From assembly GCF_002355635.1 (NCBI RefSeq), contig NZ_AP017558.1, positions 2,480,001 through 2,544,000 of the forward strand: a stretch of DNA of 64,000 nucleotides. Reading direction: 5' to 3'. Shown in pieces: positions 44,842 through 52,668 of this stretch; the stretch's first letter is position 1, and every line of letters begins with the position of its first letter. Source of the stretch: Halopenitus persicus (GTDB taxonomy: Archaea; Halobacteriota; Halobacteria; Halobacteriales; Haloferacaceae). The notes beneath the pieces were generated by a model. That model saw only the letters and a program-made list of their open reading frames with translations. It was not told where the DNA came from and did not search any database. The position numbers were made by a program, and so were the translations under genes.

Positions 44842-44909
44842 AAAACAACCGGCAGCCGCTGCCGGATCCATCCCCAAAACAACCGGCAGCAGCTGCCGGA
44901 TCCGTCCCC
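44842..44909 (+). repeat. tandem pair of 34-bp units, each with a palindromic core
   Basis: AAAACAACCGGCAGC begins both units (44842-44875 and 44876-44909). They differ at two positions. Each has the palindrome CCGGCAGC-n-GCTGCCGG (44849-44865 and 44883-44899), 34 bases apart, roughly three helical turns. They lie 40 to 90 bases upstream of the SDR gene at 44939. They could be tandem operators for a dimeric regulator, or a hairpin ending the cupin transcript. Confidence 0.75.
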
Positions 44910-44938
44910 GATAGACCGACCGCCGTCCTCCGGGCAGT

Positions 44939-45706
44939 ATGGATCTCTCCGGACGCACGGCGATAGTCACGGGCGCGAGTCGAAACATCGGCCAAGCGAT
45001 CGCAGTCCGGCTGGCCGAGGCCGGCGCGGACGTTGGCCTGACGGCCCGGTCGAACGAGACGGGGTGTCGCGAAACCGCGGATCTGATCGAGGAGACGGGT
45101 TCGAACGCGGCCGTCGAGCTGGGCGATCTGGGGGACCCCGAGGCGATCGATCGGGTGGTCGAGGGGCTCCGCGACGAGCTCGGACCGGTGGACGTGCTCG
45201 TGAACAACGCGACCGTGCGCCCCTCCAAGCCGTTCGACGAGATCGAGCCCGAGGACGTCGACCGCGTCACCGACGTCAACTTCCGCGGGCTCCTGCTCAC
45301 GACGCAGGCGGTCGTCCCGGATATGCGCGAGCGTGGCGGCGGCTCGGTGATAAGCCTCATCGGCGCGATGGTCTATCTCGGCAAGCACGGACACGCCCAC
45401 TCGTACGGTTCCAAGCTCGGCATCGAGGGACAGGTGCGCCAGCTCGCCACCGAACTGGGGGCGGACGGGATCCGCGTCAACGGCCTCTCGCCGGGGCTGA
45501 TCGACGTCGACCGCACCCGGACCGAGGAGTGGGAGCGGATCGAGCGGGAGGTGATCGAATCGACGCCGCTGGGCCGGCTCGGGCAGCCCGAGGAGGTCGC
45601 CGACGCCTGCTGTTTCCTCGCCTCGCCGGCATCCTCCTTCGTCACCGGACAGGTGCTGCACGTCAACGGCGGCACGTACCCGACGCCGACGCTGGTGCCG
45701 GAGTGA
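44939..45706 (+). CDS. short-chain dehydrogenase/reductase
   Basis: The gene encodes 255 residues. TAIVTGASRNIGQAIAVRLAEAG is the nucleotide site (TGxxxxIG), DVLVNNATVRPS replaces the usual NNAG, and SYGSKLGIEGQVRQLATEL holds the Tyr and Lys of YxxxK. The Ser expected 13 residues before Tyr is alanine; ISLIGAM supplies a Ser four residues further away. VNGLSPGLIDVDRT and the end GQVLHVNGGTYP are typical of FabG/glucose-dehydrogenase-like members. It oxidises or reduces an alcohol with NAD(P). Context suggests sugar-acid or aromatic catabolism. Confidence 0.9.
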   Translation: MDLSGRTAIVTGASRNIGQAIAVRLAEAGADVGLTARSNETGCRETADLIEETGSNAAVELGDLGDPEAIDRVVEGLRDELGPVDVLVNNATVRPSKPFDEIEPEDVDRVTDVNFRGLLLTTQAVVPDMRERGGGSVISLIGAMVYLGKHGHAHSYGSKLGIEGQVRQLATELGADGIRVNGLSPGLIDVDRTRTEEWERIEREVIESTPLGRLGQPEEVADACCFLASPASSFVTGQVLHVNGGTYPTPTLVPE

Positions 45707-45727
45707 ACGCGTCGGTTTCCAGTCGGC

Positions 45728-46525
45728 TTACAGGACCCGCCGGCTCCACCCGCCGTCGACGGGGATCACGGAGCCCGTGATGTAGCTGGCGGCCGGCGAG
45801 GAGACGAACGCGACGGCCTTCCCGAACTCCTCGGTGGTGCCCATCTCGGTGACGGGCAGCTCCGCGACGCGCAGCTCGCGGACCTCGGCCTCCGAGATCC
45901 CCTCGCGCTCGGCGCGGGCCTCGATCTTCTCCTCGATGCGGTCCGAGAGGACGCCGCGGGGGGCCACGCAGTTCGACCGGATCCCGTCGTCGCCCTCCTC
46001 GTTCGCCAGCACCTTCGAGAGTCCGTAGATGCCCGGCCGGAACACGTTCCCGATCGTGCCGTGGGGCGTCGGCTCCCGTGCGGAGGCCGCCACGAGGTGG
46101 GTGATCGCGCCGCCGGACTCCCGAAGCGTCGGCAGCGCCGCCTTACAGAGCGCGACGGTGCTTCTGAGCACGTCGTTGTAGCCGGAATCGAAGTCGGACA
46201 GCGACGTGTCCGCGAACGACGCGTTCGCCGGCCCGCCGTGGTTGGTCACGAGGACGTCGAGCCCGCCGAGCTCGTCGATCGCCGACGCGACCGCGTCCCC
46301 GATCGCGTCGGTGTCCGAGAGGTCGAGCTCGACGGGGACGACCGCCGACGATTCGCGGCCCGTGGTCTCGAGGATCGACTCCCGGGCGGCGTCCAGGTTC
46401 TCCGGATTCCGCGAGGCGATCGCGACCGAGGCACCCTCCGCGACGAACTGTTCGGCCGCCCCGCGGCCCAGCCCCTTGCTTCCCGCCGCGATGAACACAG
46501 ACGCGTCTTCCAGTCCGAGATCCAT
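45728..46525 (-). CDS. SDR-family protein lacking the YxxxK pair
   Basis: The gene encodes 265 residues. FIAAGSKGLGRGAAEQFVAEGASVAIASRN is an intact GxxxGxG site and DVLVTNHGGPA replaces NNAG. Where SDRs have YxxxK this protein has GNVFR (IGNVFRPGIYGLSKVLANE). The same change occurs in the gene at 46968, so it belongs to a sequence branch lacking the classical base. Binding of NAD(P) is likely; dehydrogenase chemistry by the normal mechanism is not. It is convergent with the SDR at 44939. Confidence 0.87.
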   Translation of the reverse strand: MDLGLEDASVFIAAGSKGLGRGAAEQFVAEGASVAIASRNPENLDAARESILETTGRESSAVVPVELDLSDTDAIGDAVASAIDELGGLDVLVTNHGGPANASFADTSLSDFDSGYNDVLRSTVALCKAALPTLRESGGAITHLVAASAREPTPHGTIGNVFRPGIYGLSKVLANEEGDDGIRSNCVAPRGVLSDRIEEKIEARAEREGISEAEVRELRVAELPVTEMGTTEEFGKAVAFVSSPAASYITGSVIPVDGGWSRRVL

Positions 46526-46967
46526 ATCCGCGACTGGGGCGCCCGCAGGTTAATCGATTCGGTCGCGGCCATCCCCGGGACCGTGTCAGCCAGCGGTTCG
46601 GTCGTAGTCGGGCATCCTTCCGACCGTGCCGATCATCCGTCGGAGCCGCGGTCGATGTGTCGGACCGCCATCGCTCGACGTCCGGCTGGATCCCGGGTGA
46701 ACACATACGAATATGTATAGTTAGTTTATAAGAATGTGTATATGAAATGGATGGCGTATATCAACTGATCATATATAGATGTTAAACACTTGTATATTAA
46801 CCTAAATACCAGAATATGCGATCAAAAATTCAAATATATTGGCTTTAGAGGATGGATGTAGGGTGCTGGAGTGACTACGAACTGATACTATATTTGAGAT
46901 ATTACTTATAAATAAACGTATATTTGTTGTGCGTTCCGCGTTCGACGGTCGGTTCCGGACGCGGTGC
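46526..46967. other. gap with an AT-rich island
   Basis: There is no gene in these 442 bases. The first 175 are GC-rich. About 46700-46930 is strongly AT-rich (TATGTATAGTTAGTTTATAAG, ATCATATATAGATGTTAAAC, TTACTTATAAATAAACG) and has no long frame. It could hold the upstream control region of the minus-strand SDR gene, or be leftover foreign DNA. No inverted-repeat ends of a mobile element were found. Confidence 0.55.
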
Positions 46968-47765
46968 CTACAGATTCGACTTGCCCGAGCCGCCGTCAAT
47001 CGGGATCGCCTGGCCGTTGATGTAGCCGGCCTTGGGCGAGGAGAGGAACGCGACGGTGTTGCCGAGCTCCATCGGGTCGCCGATCCGGCCGAGCGGGTTC
47101 GAGGAGCCGCGCTCCTTGAGGCCCTGCTCGTAGCTCTCGTACTCGCCGCGCTCGACACCCTGTTCGATCAGGTCCTCGATCCGGGAGGTCTCGTGGGCGC
47201 TCGGCAGCACCGCGTTGGCGCGAACTTCCGGCGCGAGCTCCTTGGAGACGGTCTTTTCGAGTCCGATGACGCTCATCCGGACCGAGTTCGAAAGGACCAG
47301 CGAGTCGATCGCCTCCTTGACGCTGCGGGAGGTGATGTTCACGATGGTGCCGCCGCCGTCGGCCTGCAGGGGGTCGGCGGCCTCGCGGACGAGTCGGACG
47401 ACGCTCATCACGAGCAGGTCGTAGGCCTTGTACCAGTCCTCGTCATCAGTTCCCATAAAGGGGCCACTCGGCGGGCCGCCCGCGGAGGTGACGAGGTGAT
47501 CGAGGCCGCCGAACTCGTCGACGGTCGTCTCGACCAGGTTCCGGATGTCGTCCTCGTCGGTCAGGTCGCCCTGGATCGGGAGCACGCGAGCGCCGTCGGC
47601 TGCCTCCTCGCGAAGCTCCTCGGCGGCCGCCTCCAGTTCCTCCTCGTCGCGGCCGTTGATCGCGACGTTGACGCCCTCGCGGGCGAGCGCGGTCGCCGAT
47701 GCGTTCCCCAATCCACGGCTCGAGGCCGTGACCAGTGCTGCGTTGCCGGCTATTTCCAGATCCAT
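46968..47765 (-). CDS. SDR-family protein with SxxxR in place of YxxxK
   Basis: It has 265 residues from the ATG at 47765-47763. AALVTASSRGLGNASATALAREGVNVAINGRD is the nucleotide site, DHLVTSAGGPPSG stands where NNAG is usual, and NITSRSVKEAIDSLVLSNSVRMSVIGLEK covers the active site. The Ser is kept, but the expected Tyr and Lys are Ser and Arg (SNSVR). GQAIPIDGGSGKSNL ends the protein. It resembles the gene at 45728. A longer upstream frame overlaps the promoter of the divergent cupin gene and is not used. Confidence 0.88.
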   Translation of the reverse strand: MDLEIAGNAALVTASSRGLGNASATALAREGVNVAINGRDEEELEAAAEELREEAADGARVLPIQGDLTDEDDIRNLVETTVDEFGGLDHLVTSAGGPPSGPFMGTDDEDWYKAYDLLVMSVVRLVREAADPLQADGGGTIVNITSRSVKEAIDSLVLSNSVRMSVIGLEKTVSKELAPEVRANAVLPSAHETSRIEDLIEQGVERGEYESYEQGLKERGSSNPLGRIGDPMELGNTVAFLSSPKAGYINGQAIPIDGGSGKSNL

Positions 47766-47905
47766 ACGGATCGGTACCGAACCGAACACCAAAACCCTTC
47801 CCGAATCCGGCCGGATCCGCCGGTGCTCGAGAGTCCTGACACGGCCGGTTCCGGCGGATATCGGTCGATGCGCAACCGTTTTGACGTGTTGTGACAACAC
47901 CGGGT

Positions 47906-48256
47906 ATGGACCACGTCGCATTCGACGACGCGGAGACGTACGAACCGGACGAGGGCTGGATGCGCGCCGCCCTCGCGGGCAGCGACCAGTTCTCCTTCGA
48001 GTGGTTCGAGAAGCCGCCGGGACACAGCTCCCCGATGCACGACCACGAGAACGAGCAGGTTTGTCTCTGCCTCGAGGGCGAACTCACGCTCCACGCCGAG
48101 GACGGGACCTCGCTCACCCTCGAGCAGTACGACTCCGCGTTCATCGAGTCCTGGGAGACCCACGCCGTCGAGAACACCGGCGACCAGCGCGCCGTCGGGC
48201 TGGACGTCTTCGCACCGGGTCGGTCCTTCGACTTCTGGACCGACCGGGAGGAATGA
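47906..48256 (+). CDS. single-domain cupin
   Basis: It has 116 residues from the ATG at 47906. The motif SSPMHDHENEQVCLCLEGELTLHAEDG has the two His and one Glu of cupin motif 1, and ESWETHAVENTGDQRAVGLDVFAPG has the His of motif 2, so a metal site is likely. It overlaps the FAH-family gene and is translated just ahead of it, so it probably serves the same pathway. Confidence 0.85.
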   Translation: MDHVAFDDAETYEPDEGWMRAALAGSDQFSFEWFEKPPGHSSPMHDHENEQVCLCLEGELTLHAEDGTSLTLEQYDSAFIESWETHAVENTGDQRAVGLDVFAPGRSFDFWTDREE

Positions 48257-49083
48257 TGTCGGACGGACCGTCGTCGGGAGCGCTGCGGTTCGCACGGACG
48301 GTGGACGGCACGGCGATCGTCGGCGACGACGAGGGGTTCATCCCCCTCTCGGCCGCGCTGCCGGACGCCGGCGGCGACCCGATCGCGGCCGCGCGTGCCG
48401 CCGACGCGATCGACGTCGAGGCCGCGCCGGCCGACCGGATCCCGGAGGCGGACGTCCGGTTCGCCACGCCGTTCGACCCCGGCAAGCTGTGGGGGATCGG
48501 GCTGAACTACGCCGACCACGCCGCCGACCTCTCGGAGGACAGCCCCGACGAGCCGGCGAGCTTCATGAAGCCGACGACCGCGCTCACCTCCCCGGGCGGT
48601 CCCATCCGGCTGCCGGCCGAGAGCGACCGGGTCACCGCGGAGGCCGAGCTCGGGATCGTGGTCGGCCGGACCTGTCGGGACGTCGACGAGTCCGACTTCG
48701 ACGACGTGATCGCGGGGTTCGTCCCGATCATCGACATGACGGCCGAGGACATCCTCCAGCGGAATCCCCGGTTTCTCACCCGGTCGAAGAGCTTCGACAC
48801 GTTCCTCGTGATGGGTCCGTGGCTCTCGGCGCCCGCGACGACGGACCGGCTCGACGACGTCGCGGTCCGCACCGAGGTCAACGACCAGACGATCGCCGAG
48901 AACGGCCTCGAGGCGATGCACTTCTCGCCGCCGGAGCTGCTGGCGTTCCACTCGCGGGTGATGACCCTCGAGCCCGGCGACGTCATCTCCACCGGCACGC
49001 CCGGCGCCGGCGTGATCAGGCCCGGCGACCACGTTCGGTCGGTCGTGGAGGGCGTCGGTACGCTCGAGGCGGACGTCCGCTGA
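48256..49083 (+). CDS. fumarylacetoacetate hydrolase (FAH) family protein
   Basis: It has 275 residues from the ATG at 48256. GGGAGG at 48246-48251 is a good ribosome site for this ATG; the ATG at 48253 is a close alternative. The core is GKLWGIGLNYADHA, FMKPTTALTSPGG, VTAEAELGIVVGRTCRDVDESD (metal Glu residues), FVPIIDMTAEDILQRNPRFLTRSKSFDTF (metal Asp) and GDVISTGTPGAGV. FAH enzymes cleave or decarboxylate 2,4-dioxo acids. With SDRs nearby, hydrolysis of a 2,4-diketo-3-deoxy sugar acid, or an aromatic-degradation step, is plausible. It overlaps the cupin stop. Confidence 0.92.
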   Translation: MSDGPSSGALRFARTVDGTAIVGDDEGFIPLSAALPDAGGDPIAAARAADAIDVEAAPADRIPEADVRFATPFDPGKLWGIGLNYADHAADLSEDSPDEPASFMKPTTALTSPGGPIRLPAESDRVTAEAELGIVVGRTCRDVDESDFDDVIAGFVPIIDMTAEDILQRNPRFLTRSKSFDTFLVMGPWLSAPATTDRLDDVAVRTEVNDQTIAENGLEAMHFSPPELLAFHSRVMTLEPGDVISTGTPGAGVIRPGDHVRSVVEGVGTLEADVR

Positions 49084-49137
49084 GGACAGCTCTCCCGGAC
49101 CGCCCGCCCGGGTCGCGTCCCGATTCGAGTGCGGGCG

Positions 49138-49144
49138 TATATAT
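49138..49144 (+). promoter_or_regulatory. TATA box of the peroxiredoxin gene
   Basis: GCGTATATATGCC lies with its centre about 26 bases before the ATG at 49167. It decides that start against the earlier ATG at 49143, which falls inside the box. Confidence 0.6.
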
Positions 49145-49166
49145 GCCGTCAGTCCCTGGCTGGCGT

Positions 49167-49667
49167 ATGGTAAACGTCGGAGACGAAGCCCCCGACTTCA
49201 CGGTCCCGCTCGCCGGCGGCGAGGCGTACAACGACCTCTCGGAGTTCACCCTCTCCGACCGGATCGGCGACGGACCGATCGTGTTGGCGTTTTACCCCGC
49301 CGCGTTCACGGGCGGCTGCACCGAGGAGATGTGCACCTTCAGCGACCGGCTCCCGAGCTTCGAGGAGCTGGACGCCGACGTCTACGGGATCAGCGTCGAC
49401 CTTCCGTTCGCACAGAACGTCTGGATCGACCAGGAGGACCTCGCGGTCCCGATGCTCTCGGACTGGAACCACGAGGTGATCCGAAAGTACGACGTCGTCT
49501 ACGCGGATATGTACGACCAGGTCGAGGCCGCCCAGCGCAGCGTGTTCGTGATCGGCGACGACGGGATCGTGACGTATCGGTGGGTTCGTGACGGCGACAA
49601 TCCCGACTTCGAGACGCTCGTCTCCGAGGTCCGCGACGCCGTCGCGAATGCGCGCGTGTCCCGCTGA
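49167..49667 (+). CDS. peroxiredoxin (AhpC/TSA family, BCP-like)
   Basis: It has 166 residues. VGDEAPDFTVPL opens the thioredoxin-like fold. PAAFTGGCTEEMCTF contains the P-x3-T-x2-C motif with peroxidatic Cys51 and a possible resolving Cys56. The family Arg is in the AAQRSVFVIGDDGIVTYRW segment. It reduces hydrogen peroxide or organic peroxides using thiol donors. Confidence 0.92.
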   Translation: MVNVGDEAPDFTVPLAGGEAYNDLSEFTLSDRIGDGPIVLAFYPAAFTGGCTEEMCTFSDRLPSFEELDADVYGISVDLPFAQNVWIDQEDLAVPMLSDWNHEVIRKYDVVYADMYDQVEAAQRSVFVIGDDGIVTYRWVRDGDNPDFETLVSEVRDAVANARVSR

Positions 49668-49710
49668 TCGCGACCTTCGGGACGGTCCTCTCGGTGACGG
49701 TCCTCTCGTC

Positions 49711-49764
49711 GCCGATCCCATCGACGCCGATCCCATCGACGCCGATCCCATCGACGCCGATCGG
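49711..49764 (+). repeat. 15-bp tandem repeat, three copies plus a partial
   Basis: GCCGATCCCATCGAC repeats at 49711, 49726 and 49741, then GCCGATCGG. Just before it, GACGGTCCTCTCG occurs twice (49681 and 49696). It is an intergenic array ending right at the TATA-like TTTTTAAG (49768-49775) of the next gene. Confidence 0.9.
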
Positions 49765-49798
49765 CTCTTTTTAAGGTATCACGGACGAAGCCGTCGGT

Positions 49799-50215
49799 AT
49801 GAACGTCCGTCACCTCGCGCCGCGTGCCGGCGCGATCGCGTGTCTGGCGACCGCGCTCGCGGGGGCCGCGCCGTTCCTTTTGATCGACGGCCACGCCGAG
49901 CTGCTCGGCGACTACTACGGGGCCGGCCCGGTCGGCCTCACGACGATCGTCCTCTTCGCCGCCGTCGGCGTGGTCGCGTTCGCCTCCGCGGAGCGCGGAA
50001 ACGTGGACCCCGTCACGATGGCCGGCGGGCTGGTCGTCCTCGGCGTCGTCCTCGTGGTCGGGTCGGCGCTCTGGTGGCTGGCGATCGACGAGACGGTGTT
50101 GTACAGCTTCCCGCAGGAGTACCGGTGGCTCGAGTGGCATCCCCCGGTGGTCGTCGCCGCGTCGATCGCGGTCGCGGTCGTCGGCGGCGGCTACGCACGG
50201 GCCGTCCTCGAGTGA
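49799..50215 (+). CDS. four-helix membrane protein, haloarchaeal, function unknown
   Basis: The gene encodes 138 residues with helices at about 9-28 (RAGAIACLATALAGAAPFLL), 43-64 (PVGLTTIVLFAAVGVVAFA), 73-98 (MAGGLVVLGVVLVVGSALWWLAI) and 115-135 (PPVVVAASIAVAVVGGGYA). No charged residues lie in the helices and no motif is known. The start at 49799 has TTTTTAAG about 28 bases ahead. Confidence 0.7.
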   Translation: MNVRHLAPRAGAIACLATALAGAAPFLLIDGHAELLGDYYGAGPVGLTTIVLFAAVGVVAFASAERGNVDPVTMAGGLVVLGVVLVVGSALWWLAIDETVLYSFPQEYRWLEWHPPVVVAASIAVAVVGGGYARAVLE

Positions 50216-50318
50216 CGGCAGCGCGGCGGCGTGGTGCGTCGACGGCCACGCACTGACCGGTGCCCGCGATCGGAGTTCGGCGGAACGAAAGGCCCTTAAG
50301 GTGGACCGGTGTACGTGT

Positions 50319-50630
50319 GGGTGGACTAGGTCGGGCGGTTAGGCCCCGCTCGAAACCCGCGAGGTAGTCTTCAGCGGGGACCGAACGCCGGGGGAGTCCG
50401 GTCGGACCGACTCGGGCCCCGGGAGCCAACGTGGAAGCCTCGTCCGACGGGGACAGCGGTTCACGACGCCCGCTCGCAGGAGCGGTCCGTCGTGGTTCAT
50501 CGGCGGTACCGGGTCAGGCGCGGAAGCGAGCAGCCCATCGCCGGACGTGCGTCGCTCGTCGGATCGCGGGGTGGAGGAGGCAACCGGGATTCCCCGTGTC
50601 GGAACGCCGGGCAAACCCGGTCGTCCACCA
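50319..50630 (+). ncRNA. 7S signal recognition particle RNA (archaeal SRP RNA)
   Basis: These roughly 312 bases without a protein gene carry SRP RNA hallmarks. The 5' part is GGTGGACTAGGTCGGGCGG and the 3' part ends CCCGGTCGTCCACC, so GGTGGAC (50320-50326) pairs with GTCCACC (50623-50629) to close the molecule (helix 1). GGTCAGGCGCGGAAGCGAG followed by CAGCCCA (50511-50536) is the helix 8 SRP54-binding loop, matching the universal GGUCAGG...GGAAG...AGCAGCC. CGGTTAGGCCCCGC near the 5' end is the Alu-like part. A TATA-like CCTTAAGG lies at 50294. Ends are estimated to within about 10 bases. It directs secretory and membrane proteins to the translocon. Confidence 0.88.
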
Positions 50631-50664
50631 TTCATACCGCGGTCGTGTTCTTACTGCCCAGCGG

Positions 50665-50961
50665 TCACTCCGTCGCGCCCTCGCGCGACGCCACGACGTC
50701 GGTCAGGACTTCCGCGAGTTGTGCCGCCTCCTCGACGGTGAGCTCCGCGCTCGCGATCCCCGTGCCGTGATCGCCGGCGGTCGTCTCGATGCTCACCACG
50801 ATCCGGTCGTTGTCGTCGGTCGTCTCGACGTCGATCGACGCGTAATCGGGCGATTCGCGGGGTAATCCGACGGAGAGATCGCTCTCGCCGACGCTCACGT
50901 CGATCGAGGCTCGGTCCGGCCGGTCCAGGTCGATCGTCGTCCACGGGTCCGTCTCGCTCAT
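50665..50961 (-). CDS. small acidic haloarchaeal protein, function unknown
   Basis: The gene encodes 98 residues from the ATG at 50961-50959. It is rich in Asp/Glu, with alternating strands (WTTIDLDRPDRASIDVSV, DRIVVSIETTAG) and a final amphipathic helix (LTVEEAAQLAEVLTDVVASREGA). No Cys or His site is seen. It is convergent with the SRP RNA gene. Confidence 0.6.
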   Translation of the reverse strand: MSETDPWTTIDLDRPDRASIDVSVGESDLSVGLPRESPDYASIDVETTDDNDRIVVSIETTAGDHGTGIASAELTVEEAAQLAEVLTDVVASREGATE

Positions 50962-51046
50962 AGCGTCCCCAACGGCGGCGATCCCCTTCAGTCGTCCGGC
51001 GTCGAGAGCCGTGTGTTTATGACCCGATCCGGTCGAACGTCGATGC

Positions 51047-51334
51047 GTGACCGAACCACGGACTGTCCGCTGTCTCGGCTGTGACCGGCGGATCGACGCG
51101 GACGCCCGCGTGTGTCCCCACTGCGGCGAGCTCCAGCCGACGCCGATCCTCGCCGTCGGGGCGGTCGTGGTCGGGGTGTTCGCGTTCCTGTTCGGGTTCC
51201 TGCTCGGGGCGTTCACGGTCGGGGTCACCCGGTGGATCGGCTTCGCGCTCGCGGTCGTCGGGTTCGGCCTCGCCGTCGGCGGGTACACGAGTTACCTGGA
51301 CGCGAGGGCACGCCGGGGTGGGCGAGCGAGGTAG
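51047..51334 (+). CDS. zinc-ribbon membrane protein
   Basis: It has 95 residues from the GTG at 51047. TTTATGA at 51014 is a TATA box for a leaderless start. TVRCLGCDRRIDADARVCPHCGE is a four-cysteine zinc ribbon (CxxC...CxxC). Two membrane helices follow (TPILAVGAVVVGVFAFLFGFLLGAFTV and GFALAVVGFGLAVGGYTSYL). Such ribbon-plus-helices proteins are common and uncharacterised. Confidence 0.75.
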   Translation: MTEPRTVRCLGCDRRIDADARVCPHCGELQPTPILAVGAVVVGVFAFLFGFLLGAFTVGVTRWIGFALAVVGFGLAVGGYTSYLDARARRGGRAR

Positions 51335-51418
51335 GCGTCGCCACGACGCTCGAGGGGTCACCGCTTCCGTCCCCGCGTCGATCGATGGGTTCGAAGCCCC
51401 CCGGGCCGAAGCCGACGT

Positions 51419-51754
51419 ATGGCAGATCCGACGCGCGATGACCCGACGTCCGGAGCCGACGATGCCGGGGGAGACGACGCGACCGAGCAGCTCGTCGAGA
51501 GGGGTCCCGTCACCGCGGAGTACGTCGAGACCGATGACGAGCGCGTGCTGACGTTCGACCGCGACGGCCGGACCGCGGCGATCGTCCAGAACGCCACCGG
51601 GTACGCGATCGTGAAGGTCCGGACCGCACCCGACGGGGACGAGCTGGAGCGGTACTACGGGTTCGATATGGCCCTCGACCACGCCGCCGAGCGTCTCGGC
51701 GTGGCCGTCGCCGACCTTCCGGTTCCCGAGGCGGCCGCGGATATGGGCATGTGA
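51419..51754 (+). CDS. small haloarchaeal protein (DUF7111-like)
   Basis: It has 111 residues. After an acidic N-terminus, TAEYVETDDERVLTFDRDGRTAAIVQNATGYAIVKVR and LERYYGFDMALDHAAERLGV are recognisable, and the protein ends in PVPEAAADMGM. This conserved pattern recurs in haloarchaeal genomes without an assigned role. No catalytic motif is seen. Confidence 0.65.
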   Translation: MADPTRDDPTSGADDAGGDDATEQLVERGPVTAEYVETDDERVLTFDRDGRTAAIVQNATGYAIVKVRTAPDGDELERYYGFDMALDHAAERLGVAVADLPVPEAAADMGM

Positions 51755-51796
51755 CCGGCTGCGGCCGCAGCCGGCCCCGATCGCACGGCCACTCGT

Positions 51797-51883
51797 CAAG
51801 CTGCAGCGGTCGATCGGTCACCCGCCAAGCTGCAGCGGTCGATCGGTCACCCGCCAAGCTGCAGCGGCTGCCCGGTCACCCGC
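51797..51883 (-). repeat. 29-bp tandem array carrying copies of the pssA 3' end
   Basis: Units at 51797, 51826 and 51855 begin CAAGCTGCAGCGGTCG on the plus strand (third copy diverged). On the minus strand each unit boundary reads CTGCAGCTTGGCGGGTGA, that is Leu-Gln-Leu-Gly-Gly-stop, which is the C-terminus of PssA. The genuine stop (51878-51876) is in the third unit. The others are downstream duplicates with the stop at the same phase. Confidence 0.93.
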
Positions 51884-52571
51884 CCAGTTGGAGCCCGTCG
51901 CGCCAGTAGAACCAGGGGCCCAGGACGAGGTAGGTGCCGGCCAGAAACAGCAGGGCGAACGCGAAGACGCGGCCCCAGTAGCCGGTGTTGACGATCGCGA
52001 CCGCCTGGACGACGCCCATCACGATCGCGTCCTGCGCGTGGAGGTCGGGATAGGTCACCTGCGAGACCATAAGCGCCGCGAGCAGCGCGGTCTCGGGGAC
52101 CAACACGACCGGGTCGGTGTAGCCCGCCAGGACGGTCGCGGCGATGATGGTCGCCGCGAGGGTCGTCTGGACGCCCTTCGTCTCGTCGCTGTCGAGGTCG
52201 TAGGCGGCGTAGAGCCCGAGCCGCGTGACCGCCATCGCGACGTAACACGCGCCGACGCCGATCCCGGCCAGGAAGGCCGGGTCGGTGGCGCCCATCCCGG
52301 CCGACTCGAGCGTGATCGCGACGATCGTCGCGGGGGCGACGCCGAAGGTCGCGACGTCGGCCAGCGAGTCGAGGTGGTCGCCGGCGGGCGTGGATCCTCG
52401 CTTCCGGGCGATGATCCCGTCGAGCGCGTCGGCGATCGCGCCGAACAGCACGAGCCGGGCCGCGAGCTCGACGTCGACGGTGGCTGCGGCGACCGCTAGG
52501 AACCCGATCGCCGCGTTCGTGACGGTGACGGCGTCCGCGAGCCCGAGCCGGCCGGCGAACCGCGGCTTCAT
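51876..52571 (-). CDS. pssA: CDP-diacylglycerol--serine O-phosphatidyltransferase (archaetidylserine synthase)
   Basis: It has 231 residues from the ATG at 52571-52569. A TATA-like AAAAAG (minus strand, about 52593-52600) supports it over the ATG at 52610. The CDP-alcohol phosphatidyltransferase motif is ADALDGIIARKRGSTPAGDHLDSLADVATFGVAPA, with the D-G-x2-A-R...G-x3-D-x3-D order complete. About eight helices are predicted. It joins serine to CDP-activated archaeal lipid in the membrane. Confidence 0.92.
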   Translation of the reverse strand: MKPRFAGRLGLADAVTVTNAAIGFLAVAAATVDVELAARLVLFGAIADALDGIIARKRGSTPAGDHLDSLADVATFGVAPATIVAITLESAGMGATDPAFLAGIGVGACYVAMAVTRLGLYAAYDLDSDETKGVQTTLAATIIAATVLAGYTDPVVLVPETALLAALMVSQVTYPDLHAQDAIVMGVVQAVAIVNTGYWGRVFAFALLFLAGTYLVLGPWFYWRDGLQLGG

Positions 52572-52668
52572 ATCCACCGGGTCGTGGACGTGCTTTTTAC
52601 GTGTTGTCATTCCCAGAACCTGGGACCGGACCGCGGTACATAAGCCCGCGGCGACCGGAGGGACGCGT

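Noticed and set aside
46700-46935. AT-rich block as an insertion sequence or replication origin
   Set aside because: No transposase frame, terminal inverted repeats, ORB-type origin repeats or orc1/cdc6 gene were seen.
49149-49751. 200-codon minus-strand frame beginning with MGSASMGSASMGSA repeats
   Set aside because: It is the antisense reading of the 15-bp array and of the peroxiredoxin gene.
50431-50865. Protein ORFs inside the SRP RNA region
   Set aside because: Arg-rich frames overlap a sequence with the SRP helix 8 motif and matching 5'/3' ends; no protein family similarity.
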